Below are positions 32,307-53,645 of a DNA stretch of 64,000 nucleotides, one piece after another; the first letter of the stretch is position 1, and the number at the start of each line of letters is the position of its first letter. The notes beneath the pieces are model-generated. The model ran no database searches, had not been told where the DNA came from, and saw only the letters and a list, made by a program, of their open reading frames with translations. This stretch comes from Halichondria panicea (lineage: Eukaryota; Porifera; Demospongiae; Suberitida; Halichondriidae), in contig NC_087381.1 of assembly GCF_963675165.1 (NCBI RefSeq), forward strand, positions 682,001 through 746,000. Direction: 5' to 3'. The translations under genes and the position numbers were made by a program.

Positions 32307-34341
32307 TCAGATATGCTGGGGATTTTTTTCCGTGGGGTACTGAGCAGTGACATACGAGGCTGGGGGTTGCTGAGGGTAGGACGTGGGATACTGGGGGCCA
32401 GCATATTGTCCAGTCGGGTAGGCAGCTGCTGGTTGAGGCGCATGTATATTTGGAGGGGGGGCTTGATTCGAATATTGAGAATTTTGGTCGATGGGTGGCT
32501 GCAAGGGATATGTATCTTGTGTGTTTGATCCCGAGACTGTCGACGTAACGTTACTGATTACGGAAGCGTAGCGTGGGTAATTAGCCAGACGACGTCTTTT
32601 CCTTGCAAAACCAGAAAACAAGACGACGATCACAACTACGATGATGATGACCGGAATAGTCACTCCAATACTGATCGAAACAGTGGACACCGAACCTGCA
32701 TAAATAATAAGTACATTAAAAGTCATATAGTTATGTGTCATCGAATATAATTATACCAATTGAAATTCCGAGCTAAAAAGTTTCAACCATCAAGTGCACC
32801 ATTAATTGTGCAATACAACTTATTGACTCTTACCTGTAGTACAGATCAAGGCCACATCTTCTGAATGGGTGCAATCTTCTACTCCGATAGGGCTAGCAGG
32901 ACAATTAATGAGTCTGCTCTCAGATCCTGAGCAACGAAGCTCGTCCAGCCATGTCCGAGTGGTTGATGAAGCTGTGGAGAAACTAAAGGAAGAAATGAGT
33001 AAAAATATTGCACTATAGCTGTAGAAATTTGCTCATCAAAATTCCACTTTTTACTTAGTAATACTACAATGTATGATCCATGCAATGGCAAGTCATATAC
33101 AGAAAGATGAGTTTACACACGTACTGACTTACCCTAGCGTTTCAACTGTTCCGTATTGAATGGAGGTCGAGCTGTACCCTAGTTGACGACAAGCCACCCT
33201 TGCATCACTTGCACCGAAGCTGTCATTACACACTGTTCCCCATTGTCCATTGTAATAGAACTCCAGTCTACCAGAGGAGCCTCCTGTTCGACCTGAGTTG
33301 CCTACCAGCCTCAGGTCTCCACTTGAAGGGCCTATAAACAACACAACTCATTACATGGCTATACTGCATGTATATAGCTAACTGGAGTGCATGTAGCAAT
33401 GCTATATATATATATACACACTATTCGTACTTACTTGTAGTTCTTGCCGTACAGACCAAGGCCACGTCTTTTGAATGGGTGCAATCTTCATCTCCGATAG
33501 GGTTAGCAGGACAATTAATGAGTCTGCTCTCAGATCCACGACAACGAAGCTCGTCCAGCCATATCCGAGTAGATAGTGAAGCTTGGGAGAAACTATAAAT
33601 ATGAAGAAATAATTATTGCAAAGAAATTAGCTGTGGAGCTCAAAAAGATTAACAAATTGTGCAATTCAAGATGGATGATTCGATGGCAGGTCATAATTAT
33701 TACGGCTAATAATTATCGTTAACTTTCTGATAAGCTTACACACTCACCCTAGCCTTCCAACTGTTCCGTATCGGCTGTAGCTTGAGAACCCTAGTTGACG
33801 ACAAGCCACTCTTGCATCATTTATACCGAAGCTGTCGTCACACACTGTCCCCCATCGACCATTGTAATAGACCTCCAGTCTGCCAGAGGAGCCTCCTGTT
33901 CGACTAAAGCTGCCTACTAGCCTCAGGCTTCCAGTTGATTGTCCTGCAGACACGAAATTAAGATAAATACATGTGCATGCAACCAATAATTATAATAATC
34001 TTCTCGCTAAATTTAGTATCAGTAGGCCAACATCCCTCCCATGCAGCACAGTTGAGCTGAGGGAAATGTCTTCCGATAAGTTATGGAATATTGAGAAGAT
34101 GATCAAATTGCTTGCTCATGCATACATTCAGTTTTATTAGAGAACCACAATTGTAATAATTGTTTTAATTGTTTTACTTTACGAGAGCTTGTAAGCAGAA
34201 GATGAAGAGTAATAGATCTATATAGATCTATACACATGTCATATCAAAAAGTTTAAGCCAAAGGTATGTTATAGTCAGCTCACCTCCAACAGCCCAAATC
34301 AGGCTCAGGACAGTAACTGAGGTCCACAGTAGACAATTCAT
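32307..34341 (-). CDS. SRCR receptor gene E, 2 SRCR domains, TM, altered tail end
   Basis: Predicted 382-residue type I membrane protein and the most compact intact gene of the array. Exons: signal 34284-34341 ([19 protein letters not shown]); E1 33748-33943 + 33435-33592; E2 33133-33331 + 32834-32982; TM/tail 32307-32695. Both SRCR domains have all six cysteines. The tail gives [15 protein letters not shown], a Val/Ile helix, [32 protein letters not shown] and PTSYPQQPP. It ends PTEKNPQHI instead of EAPPAYPN because small indels moved the frame, as in gene D. A TATA-like box stands about 60 bp upstream of the start. Confidence 0.9.
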
Positions 34342-35147
34342 TATTGGTATAATGCTTCTTGCAATTCAGTATCATGCACAGAATGAAGGCACATGCACTT
34401 TTATACACCTCTCATGCAATTATTACATGTGCATAAATTCTTGTAGGAGGATGTGGGTGTATGAAAAGAATGCATGGGGGTGATTTTGAAGGATGTGAGT
34501 ATATGAACTGGTGAATGGCATCATCCTGTGGGCATTGAACTTAATAGAGTGTCTGTGGTATCTGGGAACCACCTTTAATATCTTATTCATCCTGTTGCAA
34601 TCCCTTCACCCTTTACTATAATTATTTAAGTCTTCACTGATACTATATACGAGTATTACGATGCATGTTCACAATATTTGATGTGATTGTTGTCAAGACT
34701 TTATTTTTCAGTCTCTGCAATAACAGTCAGTCATAACACAACTTATATAATAAACAGCCTTAGCATTCAATCTGATTATGACTGAGAGCCTGGCTTCACG
34801 TGCATGGATATAGCTCCACTATATACCGGGACTATATACACAGACGTATAGCTATAACATGAATATAGGGAGCCTATATTATTATCAATAAATATAGCCA
34901 CAATATACTACTATATAACTTGATCACAGAATGATAATATGCGCTAAAATTAATGTCAAAATCATCTTACAAAAATATTTGATCATACACAGAATGAAAT
35001 CTTGGAAGTAAAAAAGAGAGGACAATTAAACAATGAAACAGCAACTACAGCAGATATATACTAATATGCTATTTCATGCACTATCAGTCTTTGCATGTGC
35101 TGAAAAAGTTTTTTATTTTCTACTTGTGTGGTGGGCAGTCCCCATAC
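34342..35147. other. spacer between genes F and E
   Basis: This is the 5' flank of E and the 3' flank of F. Bases about 34,495-34,980 recur in direct orientation at about 39,720-40,250. Bases about 34,391-34,515 recur inverted at about 39,395-39,545. No gene is seen. Confidence 0.65.
34398..34405 (-). promoter_or_regulatory. candidate TATA box of gene E
   Basis: TATAAAAG on the minus strand lies 56 bp upstream of the gene E ATG. That leaves room for a start site near 34,370 and a short leader containing GAATTGCAAGAAGCATTATA. This rests on position and sequence only. Confidence 0.5.
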
Positions 35148-38100
35148 TTAGTTCGGATATGCTGGAGGGGCTTCTCCACCAGACAAGTATGGTGCAGGGG
35201 GAGGTTGTCCAGTGGGGTACTGAGCAGGAGGTGGTTGTTCAGTGGGATAGGGAGCTGGTGGTTGCTGAGGATAGGATGTGTGGTACTTGGGGTCAACATA
35301 TTGTCCAGTCGGGTAGGCAGCCACTGGTTGCATACTTTGAGGGGGGGCTTGTGGGGAATAGGGAGAAGTTTGATCCATGGGCTGCTGCTGCACGGGATAG
35401 GCCGTATCTTGTGTATTTGACGCAGTGACGCCGACTACAGCTGTCGACGCAGCATTATTGATTAGGGGAGTACTGCGTGGGTGGCGAGCCAGACGACGTC
35501 TTCTCCTCAGGCTTATTAAACCACCATAAACCAAGACGACACACACAACTATGATGAATATGACAGGAAAAGTCAGTCCAATAGTGATACCGGCGATGCT
35601 GGCTGATGAACTTGATCCTGTATGCAGTATACATATCAGCGTTGATAAATATGTATACCTGCTTTGTATTTTAGATAGCTGTATAACACTTTGTATTCCA
35701 AGCTAACAACTTAATATACTATATATACTATTGACTCTTACTTGGAGTACAGATCAAGGCCACATCTTCTGAATGGGAGCAAGTTCCGACGCTAGAATAA
35801 CAATCGATCAATCTGCTCTCAGTTCCAACGCAACCAAGTTCGTCCAGCCATATCGGAGTGGTTGATGAAGGTTGAGAGAAACTATAATGTTAATATATAG
35901 GGGGAAACCATTATCACAATTATTACACAAAGCTGAAGCTGTATATAGAAAATAGAGTTTGATGTGAAACTTGCATGGTATGATTCGATAGCAAGTCATG
36001 CACTTTATTAGCTAACAGTTAACAAGATTATTTTCTGATGAGCTCATATATACACACTCACCAGGGGCGGATCCAGGATTTAAGAAAGGGGGGTTCTTAT
36101 AGTACTTTCTCGCGGACAACCGGCACGCAGCGCCGAAATGTTTAAAGACCACGCCCCCTTTTGACGTGCCACGCCTACTAATTAATCACTTTCTACCTTC
36201 GAAAAATTTGTAACACAGGAGAGATGGTTTTGTGACTGGAGGAGAGATAGTACGTGGTGACCCCCAATGGAAAGACAGACGGTGATGGCTGGTGAAGAGG
36301 AGACTTGGCTGTAGATTTGTAGAACTTAACCATCAATTTATTAATGATTATAGCAATTATACATGTAAGTATGCAGTGTCATTCAATATGCAGTGCCATG
36401 CACTCACCCTTACCTGAAACTTTCCTCTTCTTAAACCAAGGATTCATGGCTATATATAATAATTTATCACTTGACCACGGTGCAAATCAATGTGGCTGCA
36501 GCTACTTGTTATGCAGAGAGAACCAGCCCCACCCTTTTATTGTACGCGGAGAGAACTTTGTACGACTTTGTTAGTACAGTTAGCTAGACTTAGTAATGTC
36601 AAGACTAGCTGGAAGGGTAGTTCGTACGAACCCAACGAACTACCTCTGGATCCGCCCCTGCTCACCCTAGCGTTCCAACTGTTCCGTATCGAGTGTAGGT
36701 TGAGAACCCTAGTTGTTGACAAGCCACCACTGCATCATTTGGACTGAAGCTGTCATCACACACTGTCCCCCATTGTCCATTGTAATAGACCTCCAGTCTG
36801 CCAGAGGAGCCTCCTGTTTGGCCTGAGCTGCCTACCAGCCTCAAGTCTCCAGTTAATTGTCCTGTAATAATAATAGCAATTTGAAGAATGCAACCAATTA
36901 ACACTGAATATCTTTGCACTATAGACATAATCAGGAGCGTATGAAGAGGAGTATCCAACTGTAGCATGCAGTTGTAGTGTAAACCATGTTTCGGTACAAG
37001 TATGTCATACCACGTCACTATCAAACCTCATCTTAAGTGGGTGCGTAGGTGTAGTGGTTAATTAGTTAAAAATGATATCAGCATACACACATGGTCTGCT
37101 GTGGTTTGTACCCTCCAGCCCACATTTAATTTTATTCATGGCTAACAGTTTACACAACTACAAGTGTTAGTGACGGATTCAGTCCGAGATATACACTCCT
37201 GACATAATGATAAGCAGGTAGAATACATCCCTCACATGTGATGTATTACCGTAAAATGATCACAGTGCATATCTTGTACCAACTTAGCCTCGATTCCAGG
37301 CCGCGAAGAGAAAGGCGGCCTGGTATACTTTGTATGTGCATGCGCGAAATAATTGACAACAATTTCGTCATACAAATTGTAAAAAAACGGACAAAGTTAC
37401 AAAAGGGAATAATAATAATTATGTACGACAATGTGACCACAATGGCAGCTTTCAGAGTGTTGCTTCTTCTAGCTCTGTTTATCAAAGAGACGGTTCAAGG
37501 AAGCCTCCCAGACAGCTAGAGCTGCCAGCTAGGAAGAGTGATGGACTCTTTAATACATCAGTAGATCTTGAGTGAATAACTTTCTGAGTGTCGAGTTAAA
37601 GCTTATTAAAAGCTTTCAGGAGTAATCATTAGCTTCTTTATCTTCAGCAATGACTTCTTGTCGAACATAAAGGCAAGATTTAGTAGCAGAAGACTTACCT
37701 GGTCCATATTACCACAGCCTCATCAGGGAACTCACAGGAACACATCATGCCTTTCCTAACATCTGTAGCCTTAGAGTGTAGGGTGTCGTTAAGTAGAGAC
37801 TTGGCTTGATACAATAAAGGGCGTAACAACTCAGTCATCTTTGCACAATACTTCTGTGTAACGGACTGTAACTTCAAAGTATGTTTATTTTACTGACAGT
37901 ATCCACAAATACACGGATTACCCCCTTTTTAGTAATGTATATACGCGCACGCGCATACAAGGCATACCAGGCTCTTCGCGGCCTGGAATCGAGGCTATAT
38001 AGTATACCAGCTTATATAATGGTAAATATGAAAGTTGCTATAGGATTAGCTGCATGCATGGGAGAATCACTGAAAAATGTAAGTGGAGAGTACATCAGAG

Positions 38101-39324
38101 CCTCCAAGTAGAGACTTTTCTTTTCAGTATTAATCAGCTCATTTTTCCGTATTTAATGATGATTTTCAGTACAAAACATGGAAATGAGATGAAATGCTGT
38201 TTAGTGGTTTTGTAATTGCCCCGCCCCTTCAATAAAGGGGCGTGGCAAGCGAGACTTAGCTTTACAAGATAAATTTGTAGCTGTTTTTCAGTATCAGACT
38301 CACTACTAGTATAGAGCATAGAGCTACTACAGCTGTAGGGATGCTACTAGATCCTTCACTGTCAACTATAGCCAGTTAACTTATTCTGTAAGCTGACAAA
38401 AGGTCACTTCTAGTCTTCTATGTATATCCGTATTTTTGCAGTTAATTCCGTATAACCGTATTAGAAGACAGAAATCCGTATAAATACGGAAAAAACCGTA
38501 TACTTGGAGGCTCTGGTACATGCATTACATTCAGTCCTCAGTCATAACACTATCCACATGCACATTGTGTAATACATGCAGGCCATTTACCTTATGCATG
38601 CAAATGATATTCATGACATACATGCAGAGTCAACTGTGTACCAATTGCAATTGACAAAGGAATAAATTGTCAAGTTTTGTCTCTCAGTGCAATATAATTA
38701 CTTAAAAGGAACATTTTTCACAGATTGACCTATAATTTTGTTCGTATAAAATTTGAAATCTTCTGATATTGTATTAAAGTCCTCTCTACTGTAGGGGTGT
38801 GGTCATTTGCGCAGCTAATTTTAGTAACTCTCACATTGCAAATGTTTTTACGGGCTACTAGCTACTCCCTTCCTTCTTTTTGAGCAGCAGTATATGGATA
38901 GATGCATGGGCGTGGCCCACCTCCAAAAGAAAGGAGGGCGGATTTCCAGGCTCTACTGCAAGATTTTTAGAGTTGAGTACAAATCTACATATAGGCCTAA
39001 AACCCATTCTCCTTTCTTTTGGAAGGTGGGCCATGCCCATCTAGTAAGTGGATAGAGCTTGGTGGAAATTCAAAAGAGAAGACACGCATTACTGAAAAAT
39101 GAGTTCCTTTATTAATAATTTGTGAGTTTATGAAATAACAAAGCTGTACCTCACAATCCAGTTTAAACACTGACAGTGAAAATGGGGTTGTATATAGCTT
39201 TTGTAAAGAAGCCAATAAATGGTAGCTGTTTTCAACAATAATATGTGATGCCAAAAGAGCTGAACTCACCTCTAACAGCCCAAACCAGGCTCAGGACTGT
39301 GACTACCTTCCACAGCAACTTCAT
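35148..39324 (-). CDS. SRCR receptor gene F, 1 SRCR domain, TM, Pro/Tyr-rich tail
   Basis: Predicted 286-residue type I membrane protein. Exons: signal 39270-39324 ([17 protein letters not shown], shorter than usual); SRCR 36666-36861 + 35742-35881; TM/tail 35148-35617. The second half is 140 bp, shorter than usual. It lacks the PANxIGVED part ([16 protein letters not shown]) but still has four cysteines. The tail shows [18 protein letters not shown], a helix, [30 protein letters not shown] (so no YSNQ) and the intact terminus [12 protein letters not shown]. The donor of the first SRCR exon is formed by the target duplication of a transposon (36062-36660). Intron 1 (36862-39269) contains three more transposon-like elements, which may affect splicing. 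Confidence 0.85.
36062..36660. mobile_element. CAGGGGCG-type transposon inserted at a splice donor
   Basis: The ends are CAGGGGCGGATCCAGG and CTGGATCCGCCCCTG. The 5-bp target duplication is CTCAC (36057-36061 and 36661-36665). CTCAC is the complement of the donor GTGAG of the SRCR exon at 36666, so each side of the element keeps one donor copy. It is 599 bp with no convincing ORF. Confidence 0.9.
37285..37997. mobile_element. Mutator-like element carrying exon-like fragments
   Basis: The ends are TAGCCTCGATTCCAGGCC and its complement. It is a shorter relative of the 19.4-kb element. No clean 9-bp duplication is seen (left GTACCAACT, right TATAGTATA). Inside, the plus strand encodes a signal-peptide-like [20 protein letters not shown] from 37442. 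The minus strand has an exon-like ORF ([14 protein letters not shown]...CSCEFPDEA) ending at a GTAAGT donor near 37,697. Both could be captured host sequence or remnants of the element's own gene. Confidence 0.75.
38096..38515. mobile_element. DNA transposon, CAGAGCCTCCAAGTA ends, GTACAT TSD
   Basis: The 15-bp perfect inverted ends CAGAGCCTCCAAGTA and TACTTGGAGGCTCTG are flanked by GTACAT on both sides (38090-38095 and 38516-38521). The interior repeats CCGTAT motifs. It is non-coding and lies in intron 1 of gene F. Confidence 0.82.
38906..39040. repeat. 135-bp foldback element
   Basis: The left arm ATGGGCGTGGCCCACCTCCA continues with AAAGAAAGGAG. The right arm is the inverse with a few mismatches. 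It lies in intron 1 of gene F. Confidence 0.75.
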
Positions 39325-40337
39325 TGGCATGTTTGTAGCACGGTAAGTTGTGAAACCGCACAGCTACACTGCTAGCAGTGCTAGATTTGGCAAATCTAAT
39401 TATGTGGTTTCACACATCCGTCCTCCAACCACTAAACTCACATCCTTTAAAAATCACCCCCATGCATTCTTCATATATACCCACATCCTCGAATTTATGC
39501 ACATGTGCACTGTAATACAGCATGAGAGGTGTATAAATAGTCTGGTGGACCAGCCGATATATTATCGTCTGGCAAATTACACATTAGCTACTTGTGCAGT
39601 AGCCTCGATCCCAGGCCGAGTTTTCGCTTTTATAACGGTTAGGCAAGCCGTTATAAAAGCAAAAACTCGGCCTGGGATCGAGACTACTTGTAATTGTGCA
39701 GCGGTCTAAGTGCATTGATAAGTGGTGAGTATATGACTGGTGAACGGCATCATCCTGTGGGCATTTAACTTAATAATTAATGTGTCTGTGGTATCTGGCT
39801 TTAATATCTTAATTCTATTCATCCTGTTGTGCAATCCCTTCTCGCACCCTTTACGATACTGATACGATAATATTATTTGTGTTATGCATTGCTATATTTC
39901 GTCCACAATGTTTGATGTGATTGTTGCCATGACAAGACTTTATTTTCAACCCCATGACGTATATAATTCAGTCTCGTTGCAATAACAAGTCAGTCATAAC
40001 ACAGCTTATATATAATAAACAGCCTTAGCATTCGATCTGATTATGACTGAGAGCCTGGCTTCACGTGCATGGATATAGCTCCACTATACCGGGACTACAC
40101 AGACGTATATATATAGCTATAGTGAGCCGGTATATATTTTAAGTTGCTGTCAATAATTATAGCTATGCAATACATGTACATGTACACAGAATGATAGTAT
40201 GCGCATAAATGTCAAAATCAACTTACAAAATAGTGTATTTAAAGGGAGAGGACAATTTGCTATCACTATATATATCAAGTCACAATTTGTGTTAATGCTT
40301 CAAGATTCTACTTGCACGATTGGCAGTCCCCATATAC
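39325..40337. other. spacer between genes G and F
   Basis: It holds the flipped copy of the gene E upstream region (39,395-39,545, with TATAAATAG on the plus strand at 39532-39540). The palindromic element 39600-39686 follows, then a direct copy of the 34.5-35.0 kb spacer. No gene is seen. The usual leader sequence before the start is not recognisable here. Confidence 0.6.
39600..39686. mobile_element. 87-bp miniature element, TAGCCTCGATCCCAGGCC ends
   Basis: It is a near-perfect palindrome. The arms start TAGCCTCGATCCCAGGCC and end in AACGG, with a TTAGGCAAG loop. It shares its ends with the larger elements at 28.6, 19.4 and 37.3 kb and looks like an extreme internal deletion. The flanks share CTTGT. 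Confidence 0.8.
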
Positions 40338-46010
<5,673 letters not shown>

Positions 46011-47027
46011 TGGTGATGATTCTTGTAATTCTGATTCAGTACAGTGGGTAGCTAGCTGTATGATTGTGTAGCTAGTTCAAGTGGGTAATGACCAAAATTC
46101 AGTCCGGAAATAAGAAGTGAAAGTATACCATCTCTGGTAGATCTTATGTAATAGTTCTCGCATCAATTAGAGATCTATTGTGCATGCGCACTAGTATAAA
46201 TCCTGTTAGAATGTACAAGCACTTTTGGCTGAGCTATTTTATTAACAACCAGCCAAGCAAGCAGAGCTTGTTAGTTGTTTGTGTTCCTTTAGCTAAGTTC
46301 CTTCAGCTAAGTTAGCAAAGTGCACAGTGATATCGATATGGTTAGCATTACTGAATTTTGTTGTACATCTATATACATGCATGGGTTTAGTACGTGGCAA
46401 TAATTCTATCATAATATCTACAAACATCATACCAAAAAGCTCTACCATGCAGGAAGCAATTGGTGAAACTGGTGTGAGGGTCTTCATGTAGAAAACCAAA
46501 GGCTATGCAGCATAATAATTATTATAACAGGTACTATAGTAAAAGTAATTAAAGCCGATTATTATTTTAAGTTACTGTCAATAATAATAATAGCCATGCA
46601 CATAACACTTGATCACAGAATGATATCTACAAAAATAACGTAATTGGAAATAAAAGAGAGAGGACAATTTGTGATGTCTTGAACATTCATGCCTTTGCAG
46701 GACATAACTTGAATAGACTATATCAGGTGTTAGTTGTAAACTGTGTCTACTGTACTTATGATGTAATGTCTGTCTTCTATATTCATATTCTAGTTAGTTC
46801 TCTTCTAGAATATTCCTTGAGTTATCGTTTTTGTATAAATACCTGTGTTGTTTATCATGAATCAGAGTTCTTTATTATTCAATTATTCAAGTCCATCTAC
46901 GATATTACAGTATACAATTAAACAATGAGACAGCAACTACAGCAGATATACTCATATGCTGTCACTATCAGACAATTGTTTTGTTAAAGTTTCAATATTC
47001 TACTTGTGCGGTGGGCAGTCCCCATAC
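46011..47027. other. spacer between genes H and G
   Basis: This is AT-rich spacer with no family exon. There are short ORFs only; the 80-codon plus-strand ORF at 46679 has no recognisable features. Confidence 0.5.
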
Positions 47028-48754
47028 TCAGTTCAGATATGCTGGAGGGGCTTCTCCGCCATACAAGTACGGTGCAGAGGGTGGTTGTTCTCCAGGAGAA
47101 TAAGGGGCTGGGAGTTTCTGAGGGTACGGGGCTGGGGGTTGTTGAGGGTAGGACGTGGGAGAGGGGGCTGATAGGGGTTGCTGAGGGTTGGACATGGGAT
47201 ACTGGGTAGGGGGTTGCTGAGGGTAGGATGTGTGGTACTGGGGGTCAGCATATTGGCCAGTCGGGTAGGCAGCTGCTGGTTGCATATTTTGAGAGGGGGC
47301 CTGGGGCGAGTATGGTGGTAGATTCCTGACGGGATAGGCTGTATCTTGTGTATTTGATGCAGTGACGACTACAGCTGTCGACGCAACATTATTGATTAGG
47401 GGAGTACTGCGTGGGTAGCGAGCCAGACGACGTCGTCTCCTTGCAAAAACAGAAAACAAGACGACACCCACAACTATGATGATGATGACAAGAACAGTCA
47501 CTCCAATACCAATCCCAGAGAAGTTGATTGATGAAGAAGTCGGTGAAGTGGATGCTGCATGAAATATATAATTATATATGTCAGCGTTGTTAACCTGCAT
47601 GCTCTTTATTTCAGATAGCTGTAACAGTTGTTATGATTAGATTGAATTCCAAGTTAATAAATCTCTCAGCCATGCACATTTAATATATCATTGACACTAG
47701 ACTCTTACGTGTAGTACTGTAACAGATCAAGGCCACATCTGAATTACTGTAGCAACTTTCGATGATGGTAGAAGGACAATCGATCAATGTGCTCTCAGTT
47801 CCAAGGCAACTAACTTCAAACGGCCATGTTACAGTATATGACGAAGCTTGGGAGAAACTAAGGAGGAGATCATTTATTGAATGCATAAAGTGCAACGTGT
47901 GCAATAAAGTATATACTTTCTTCAGGGTAGATGATTCGATGGTAAGTCACTTTATAGATAGTTAACAAAACTATTTTCAGATGAGTTTACACACTCACCC
48001 TAGCGCTCCAACTGTTCCGTATTGAATCGAGCTGTACCCTAGTTGACGACAAGCCACTCCTGCATCACTTGAGCCAAAGCTGTCCATTGTAATAGACCTC
48101 CAGTCTGCCAGAGGAGCCTCCTGTTTGGCCTGAGTTGCCTACCAGCCTTAAGCTTCCAGGTATAAACTGTCCTGTATAATAATTATGCAGATACGAAGGA
48201 AGTGGGAGAGGGCGGTACACATTACAATCTATCATAACATCATTCACATGCCCACACCTGACAAGTGAAATATGAATGGGCTAAAATTATTGGCACAAAC
48301 GCTCTGCCAAATTACTTAGCAAAAATGGCGTTGTAGTTTTGTAAAGAAGCCGGTGAATGTATACTAGCTATACTTGCACTGTATTATGACAAGAGTAGAT
48401 AAGAGTAAGAGTGTTAAACTGCTGTAGTAATCGTGGAACCGCATTTATGCGTCATCACTGTCATCACTATTCAATTAATGAGTGCTGTTATTACTGTATA
48501 GTCTGTTGTTTGTAGCACTGACAGAACTGCGCAATCACAGCATGTACGGTTTCTGGGAAATGTTGCTATTAAATAACAATGATTACTATCAAGTGATGAC
48601 GCAGGAGCAGGCAAATGCTGTTACTATGTACTAGCAGTTCAACACTCTTACTCTTGATTATGACCATGCAGAAGTAGCCTATATAGCACTCACCTCCAAC
48701 AGCCCAAACCAGGTTCAGGACAATAACTGTCTTCCACAGCAAGCAACTCATCAT
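47028..48754 (-). pseudogene. SRCR receptor gene H, 1 SRCR domain broken by a 23-bp deletion
   Basis: Exons by homology: signal 48694-48754 ([20 protein letters not shown], intact); SRCR first half 47999-48171; second half 47709-47857; TM/tail 47028-47554. The first half is 173 bp instead of 196. The stretch encoding WGTVCDD, with the first cysteine, is missing, and the frame is lost after YYNGQ. The second half is also diverged: WPFEVSC replaces WLDELRC. The summed length is not a multiple of three. The tail exon is intact and normal: SGIGIGVTV, helix, [37 protein letters not shown]. Because the signal exon ends and the tail exon begins in phase 1, skipping both SRCR exons would still give an open frame. 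A short SRCR-less membrane protein therefore cannot be excluded. Confidence 0.8.
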
Positions 48755-49371
48755 TGGTAATGTTTTATGCAGCTACAACTCAGGTACCAGATTGGCAACT
48801 GGATTTATCAAGGGCGTATCTCTGTGTCCCTTTGATTATGAGTATAAATAACACACCCTTTACCTCAGTTACTGCGCATGCGCAATATATAACTATGATT
48901 ATCATTGATCCAATTTCATAATTTCTGAAGAGATTTTGAAGAGACCTTTCGTTGTGTGTAATTTTTGGGGGCCCAGTATCACACCAAAAAGCACATCAGG
49001 AAGCCATCGGTGAAACACACTGAGAGCTTTCATGTATAGATAGCTGGTTTATTAAGAGACATAATAATGAAGTACCAAGAGAGCTGAACTCACCTCCAAC
49101 AGCCCACCCAAAGGACTGTGGCTGACTTCCACAGTATTCATTTTTTCATTGGCATCATGTCAAATCAGTACGGCTATAAAAGTAGTGAGCGTATAATTAT
49201 GAAACCTCAGTTAATGCGCATTAAATTTATATACCACGGTACCGTGTGTGTCTACAAAAATAACATAAGATGAGACATCAGCATAATTATACAGTCACGG
49301 TAATTAATTTTGTGTTAAAGTTCGATACTTTCAATTCACTATTCTATTTGCACAGTGGGCAGTCCCCATAC
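48755..49371. other. spacer between genes I and H, with an orphan signal exon
   Basis: It contains a degenerate signal exon (49094-49149) and otherwise no coding sequence. Confidence 0.6.
49094..49149 (-). pseudogene. orphan signal-peptide exon relic
   Basis: The donor side is perfect (GGGCTGTTGGAG then GTGAG), and the TGTGGAAGTCAGCCACAGTCC part matches family signal exons. The centre has lost about 10 bp (CCTTTGGGTGG) and the frame from its ATGs is wrong. No SRCR or tail exon follows before gene H. It is probably what remains of a deleted gene. Confidence 0.75.
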
Positions 49372-53002
<3,631 letters not shown>

Positions 53003-53645
53003 CACATTGGCTAATAGATGTTTATGCAGCTACAGCTCAGTACAGGTATACAATACTTCTAGTGAAGGTTCTAGCTATAAACGAGCTATAAAAGTAGTGA
53101 GTATAATTATAATACTGTATACGCCCTTGATAATACCATATATAGACAGAAGAGTATACAGTCATGAGATTACAGTTATTGTGCATGAGCATTCAATAAT
53201 AATATTATTGGTTCAACAGCATTAGCCTCGATTACAGGCCGCAAGGAAAAGGGAAGGGGGATAGAGTTGACTCGGGCTACTTGATAATTTTCTGAGAGCT
53301 TAGAAAGAGACCCTTCAAATTGTGTTGGGACATAATTTGTCATTTTTTGGCCTTGGACCATTCGACCAAAAATTAATATATAGGCAAACTTCTCTTTCCA
53401 TCCCCCAAATATGAACATTGATGAAAATTCTCTTTCAAAGCCACAGCTTTCAGAATTGGATTACACGGACTCGGATTTCAAGTTATGGCAGCTGAAAAGA
53501 GTCCCCGAGCCATTGATTAATTTATAAGTTTCAACTTTGTTTCAATTTTGTCTGCCTTGAAGGGCTATTTCACAATAAACAAAAAGATACACAATAATTA
53601 AGCTAAAAACAAAACAGTAAATAGGCCGGTTTTCTGGGTGTCTAG

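Noticed and set aside
37285-37997. Clean 9-bp target duplication for this element
   Set aside because: The flanks GTACCAACT and TATAGTATA do not match, so I report only the shared ends.
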